NCBI RefSeq assembly: GCF_036248255.1
Contig: NZ_CP109178.1
Coordinates: 5,580,001 to 5,644,000, forward strand
Length of the DNA stretch: 64,000 nt
Direction: 5' to 3'
DNA from: Streptomyces sp. NBC_01717
GTDB taxonomy: Bacteria; Actinomycetota; Actinomycetes; Streptomycetales; Streptomycetaceae
Part shown: positions 61,353-64,000 of the stretch, in pieces
How positions within the stretch are numbered: the stretch's first letter is position 1
How the letters are laid out: each line of letters starts with the position of its first letter
Position numbers and translations under genes: made by a program
The notes under the pieces: generated by a model
What the model was told of the DNA's origin: nothing
The model's database searches: none
The model's input: the letters and a program-made list of their open reading frames with translations, nothing else

Positions 61353-63014
61353 ATGTCAGGACCCCGCCCCGTACGGGCACCGCGCGGTACGGAACTGAGC
61401 GCCCTGGGATGGCAGCAGGAAGCCGCCCTCCGCATGCTGCAGAACAACCTCGACCCCGAGGTCGCCGAGCACCCCGACAAGCTCGTCGTCTACGGCGGCA
61501 CGGGCAAGGCGGCCCGCGACTGGCGCTCGTTCGACGCCATGGTGCGCACGCTGCAGACGCTCAAGCAGGACGAGACGATGCTCGTCCAGTCCGGGCGGCC
61601 GGTCGGCGTCATGCAGACCCACGAATGGGCGCCGCGCGTCCTGATCGCCAACTCCAACCTGGTCGGCGACTGGGCGAACTGGGAGGAGTTCCGCCGCCTG
61701 GAGGCGCTCGGACTCACCATGTACGGCCAGATGACCGCCGGGTCGTGGATCTACATCGGCACACAGGGCATCCTGCAGGGCACGTACGAGACGTTCGCCG
61801 CCGTCGCCGCGAAGAAGTTCAACGGGACGCTGGCCGGGACGATCACCCTGACCGCCGGACTCGGCGGCATGGGCGGCGCCCAGCCGCTCGCGGTCACCAT
61901 GAACGACGGCGTCGCGATCTGCATCGACTGCGACCCGCGTGCCATCGAGCGCCGCATCGAGCACCGCTACCTGGATGTGCGCGCCGACTCCCTGGAGCAC
62001 GCGCTCCAGCTCGCCGTCGAGGCGCGCGACGCACGTAAGTCGCTCTCCATCGGGCTGCTCGGCAACGCGGCGGAGCTGCTGCCCCGGATGCTCGCCGAGG
62101 GCGCCCCGATCGACATCGTCACCGACCAGACGAGCGCGCACGACCCGCTCGCGTACCTCCCGATCGGCGTCGACTTCGACGACATGGCCGCGTACGCCGC
62201 CGAGAAGCCCGCCGACTTCACGCAGCGGGCCCGCGAGGCGATGGCCAAGCACGTCGAGGCGATGGTCGGCTTCATGGACGCCGGGGCCGAGGTCTTCGAC
62301 TACGGCAACTCGATCCGCGGCGAGGCCAGGCTGGCGGGCTACGACCGGGCGTTCGACTTCCCCGGGTTCGTCCCCGCGTACATCCGGCCGCTGTTCTGCG
62401 AGGGCAAGGGCCCGTTCCGCTGGGCCGCGCTGTCCGGCGAGGCGTCGGACATCCACAAGACCGACAAGGCGATGCTCGAACTCTTCCCCGAGAACGAGTC
62501 GCTGCACCGATGGATCAAGATGGCCGGCGAACGCGTCCACTTCCAGGGGCTGCCCGCCCGGATCTGCTGGCTCGGCTACGGCGAGCGCGACCGTGCCGGT
62601 GAGCGGTTCAACGACATGGTGGCCAGCGGTGAGCTGGCCGCGCCGCTGGCGATCGGCCGCGACCACCTGGACTGCGGGTCGGTGGCGTCCCCGTACCGCG
62701 AGACCGAGGCGATGCTCGACGGGTCCGACGCGATTGCGGACTGGCCGCTGCTGAACGCCATGGTCAACGTGGCGTCCGGCGCCTCTTGGGTCTCCATCCA
62801 CCACGGTGGCGGCGTCGGGATGGGGCGCTCCATCCACGCGGGGCAGGTGACCGTGGCCGACGGCACGAAGCTGGCGGGCGAGAAGATCCGCCGGGTGCTG
62901 ACGAACGACCCGGGCATGGGCGTCATCCGGCATGTCGATGCCGGGTACGACATCGCGGAGTCCGTCGCCGCGGACAAGGGCGTGCGGGTGCCGATGACCG
63001 AGGGCGGGCAGTGA
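61353..63014 (+). CDS. hutU: Urocanate hydratase
   Basis: A 553-residue cytosolic enzyme converting urocanate to imidazolonepropionate with a tightly bound NAD+. Typical features are seen: [12 protein letters not shown] near the N-terminus, [15 protein letters not shown], the NAD loop [19 protein letters not shown] (~170-188), and [17 protein letters not shown]. Near the C-terminus [19 protein letters not shown] follows. Length equals the family norm. Start ATG 61353 has GAGGAGG upstream. The M20 hydrolase frame opens 2 bp after the stop. No ordinary hutH is linked; the lyase 5 kb away lacks MIO. Confidence 0.97.
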   Translation: MSGPRPVRAPRGTELSALGWQQEAALRMLQNNLDPEVAEHPDKLVVYGGTGKAARDWRSFDAMVRTLQTLKQDETMLVQSGRPVGVMQTHEWAPRVLIANSNLVGDWANWEEFRRLEALGLTMYGQMTAGSWIYIGTQGILQGTYETFAAVAAKKFNGTLAGTITLTAGLGGMGGAQPLAVTMNDGVAICIDCDPRAIERRIEHRYLDVRADSLEHALQLAVEARDARKSLSIGLLGNAAELLPRMLAEGAPIDIVTDQTSAHDPLAYLPIGVDFDDMAAYAAEKPADFTQRAREAMAKHVEAMVGFMDAGAEVFDYGNSIRGEARLAGYDRAFDFPGFVPAYIRPLFCEGKGPFRWAALSGEASDIHKTDKAMLELFPENESLHRWIKMAGERVHFQGLPARICWLGYGERDRAGERFNDMVASGELAAPLAIGRDHLDCGSVASPYRETEAMLDGSDAIADWPLLNAMVNVASGASWVSIHHGGGVGMGRSIHAGQVTVADGTKLAGEKIRRVLTNDPGMGVIRHVDAGYDIAESVAADKGVRVPMTEGGQ

Positions 63015-63016
63015 CG

Positions 63017-64000
63017 GTGCCTGGCGCGGCCGGCTCGGTGGGGGGTTCGCTGTCGGGCGCGGGTTCGCCCGCGCCCACCCTCCGCCATGGCCCTGAAGGC
63101 GGGGGAGACACCTCCCCCGCCCCGCGGAACGAAGGCCCGCAAGTCTCCTTCCAGGGCATGTGGAAGGAGCTTGCCCCCATCGGGCGGCATCCCGGGAGCG
63201 GCGGCTACCGCCGCTACGCCTGGACCGCCGCCGACGGTGACTGCCGTGGCTGGTTCCGGGCGCAGGCCGAAGCCCGCGGGCTCGGGTACGAGGTCGACCG
63301 GAACGGGAACCAGTGGGCCTGGCTCGGGGACCCGCTCGGTGACGACGCCGTCGTCACCGGGTCGCACCTCGACTCCGTGCCCGACGGCGGTGCCTTCGAC
63401 GGGCCGCTCGGTGTGGTCTCCTCCTTCGCCGCGTTCGATGAACTCCGCCGCAGGGGAGCGGAGTTCACCCGTCCGTTCGCCATCACCAACTTCGGTGACG
63501 AGGAAGGGGCCCGGTTCGGGCTCGCGTGTGTCGGGTCCCGGCTCGCCGCCGGGCAGCTGACCGTCGAGAAGGCGCACCAGCTCCGCGACGGCGACGGCAT
63601 CACACTGCCGCAGGCCATGGAGGCCGCCGGCTACGACCCCGAGGCCATCGGGCCGGACCCTGAACGGCTGGCCCGTATCGGTGCGTTCGTCGAGCTCCAC
63701 GTCGAACAGGGGCGCTCCCTCGACCTCACCGGCGACCCGGTCGGTATCGCCTCCGCCATCTGGCCGCACGGCCGCTGGCGGTTCGACTTCCGGGGTGAGG
63801 CCAACCACGCGGGCACCACCCGGCTCGTGGACCGGCGCGACCCGATGCTCACATACGCCGAGACCGTGCTGGCCGCCCGTCGCGAGGCGCAGCTCACCGG
63901 CGCCCTGGCCACCTTCGGCAAGATCGCCGTCGAGCCGAACGGGGTCAACGCCATCCCCTCCCTCGTCCGGGGCTGGCTCGACTCGCGCGCCGCCGACCAG
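63017..64000 (+). CDS. M20 family amidohydrolase, allantoate amidohydrolase-like (3' end outside window)
   Basis: The first ~328 codons of a zinc-dependent M20/AllC-class hydrolase, open to the window edge. Metal ligands are visible in TGSHLDSVPDGGAFDGPLGV, in FGDEEGARFG and in ELHVEQG; the dimer/substrate region is FRGEANHAGTT. The family hydrolyses N-carbamoyl, N-formimino or ureido amides. In a hut context a role on N-formyl- or formimino-glutamate is plausible (inferred). The frame extends up to GTG 63017, but two strong hairpins lie before the first family-like residues, so ATG 63158 (MWKELAPIGRHPG) may be the true start. Confidence 0.88.
   Translation, partial: MPGAAGSVGGSLSGAGSPAPTLRHGPEGGGDTSPAPRNEGPQVSFQGMWKELAPIGRHPGSGGYRRYAWTAADGDCRGWFRAQAEARGLGYEVDRNGNQWAWLGDPLGDDAVVTGSHLDSVPDGGAFDGPLGVVSSFAAFDELRRRGAEFTRPFAITNFGDEEGARFGLACVGSRLAAGQLTVEKAHQLRDGDGITLPQAMEAAGYDPEAIGPDPERLARIGAFVELHVEQGRSLDLTGDPVGIASAIWPHGRWRFDFRGEANHAGTTRLVDRRDPMLTYAETVLAARREAQLTGALATFGKIAVEPNGVNAIPSLVRGWLDSRAADQ
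63055..63120 (+). other. Two tandem perfect hairpins between hutU and the M20 gene
   Basis: GGGCGCGGG-TTCG-CCCGCGCCC (63055-63076) is a 9-bp stem with a stable TTCG tetraloop. GCGGGGGAG-ACAC-CTCCCCCGC (63099-63120) is a second 9-bp stem. They could attenuate transcription after hutU or protect the hutU message. Confidence 0.75.

Overview
The window is chromosomal DNA of a Streptomyces-type actinomycete. It is very GC-rich with a strong third-position GC bias and frequent GTG/TTG starts. It carries paired resuscitation-promoting factors, a c-di-AMP (ydaO-type) leader, the developmental leucine tRNA bldA with anticodon UAA, and long perfect hairpin terminators. Gene order (mfd, mazG, P450, rpfB/rpfA, eno, divIC, ppx, ndh) is what I recall of the conserved core arm of S. 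coelicolor, read in reverse. I see no phage, IS, CRISPR or plasmid module.

1-10.4 kb: the 3' end of mfd; a TetR repressor divergent from a helix-turn-helix protein with two matching operators; a nuclease-like lipoprotein; an acetyltransferase; two exported or membrane proteins; an orphan DNA methylase fused to a specificity-like domain; and a membrane protein coupled to a Ser/Thr kinase. 10.6-14.7 kb: a YfhO, GT2 and GtrA glycosylation set. The GT2 gene holds the only in-frame TTA codon I found in the window. 14.8-23.8 kb: SurA-like lipoprotein, mazG, P450, rpfB, riboswitch-controlled rpfA, eno, divIC, a DUF501 gene and ppx.

24-31 kb: type II NADH dehydrogenase with two Rex-like operators, a cyclopropane-fatty-acid-synthase-like methyltransferase, and a MacB/FtsX-type ABC exporter. 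31-40 kb: a LacI repressor divergent from a six-gene operon (Opp-type solute-binding protein, two permeases, two ATPases, GH2 beta-mannosidase), probably for manno-oligosaccharide uptake, with a CebR-like operator just upstream of a good promoter. 40.5 kb: bldA, then a Bax-inhibitor-1 membrane protein. 41.7-50.5 kb: small hypothetical genes, a thiolase with a 99-bp tandem duplication at its 3' end, a GDSL hydrolase with a repetitive tail, cystathionine beta-synthase, a MmyB-type regulator and an SDR.

50.6-64 kb: the most unusual part. An OpuC/EgtU-like betaine ABC importer and an NCS1 permease form a five-gene operon, divergent from a histidine-ammonia-lyase-like gene lacking the MIO-forming Ala-Ser-Gly triad and an RpiR regulator. 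After a four-gene Roadblock cluster come urocanate hydratase (hutU) and an M20 amidohydrolase cut by the window edge. My main hypothesis is that this neighbourhood imports a histidine betaine (hercynine or ergothioneine), removes trimethylamine without MIO, and feeds the (thio)urocanate to the hut pathway. The Roadblock cluster has no linked kinase or GTPase and is a second candidate for an undescribed system.
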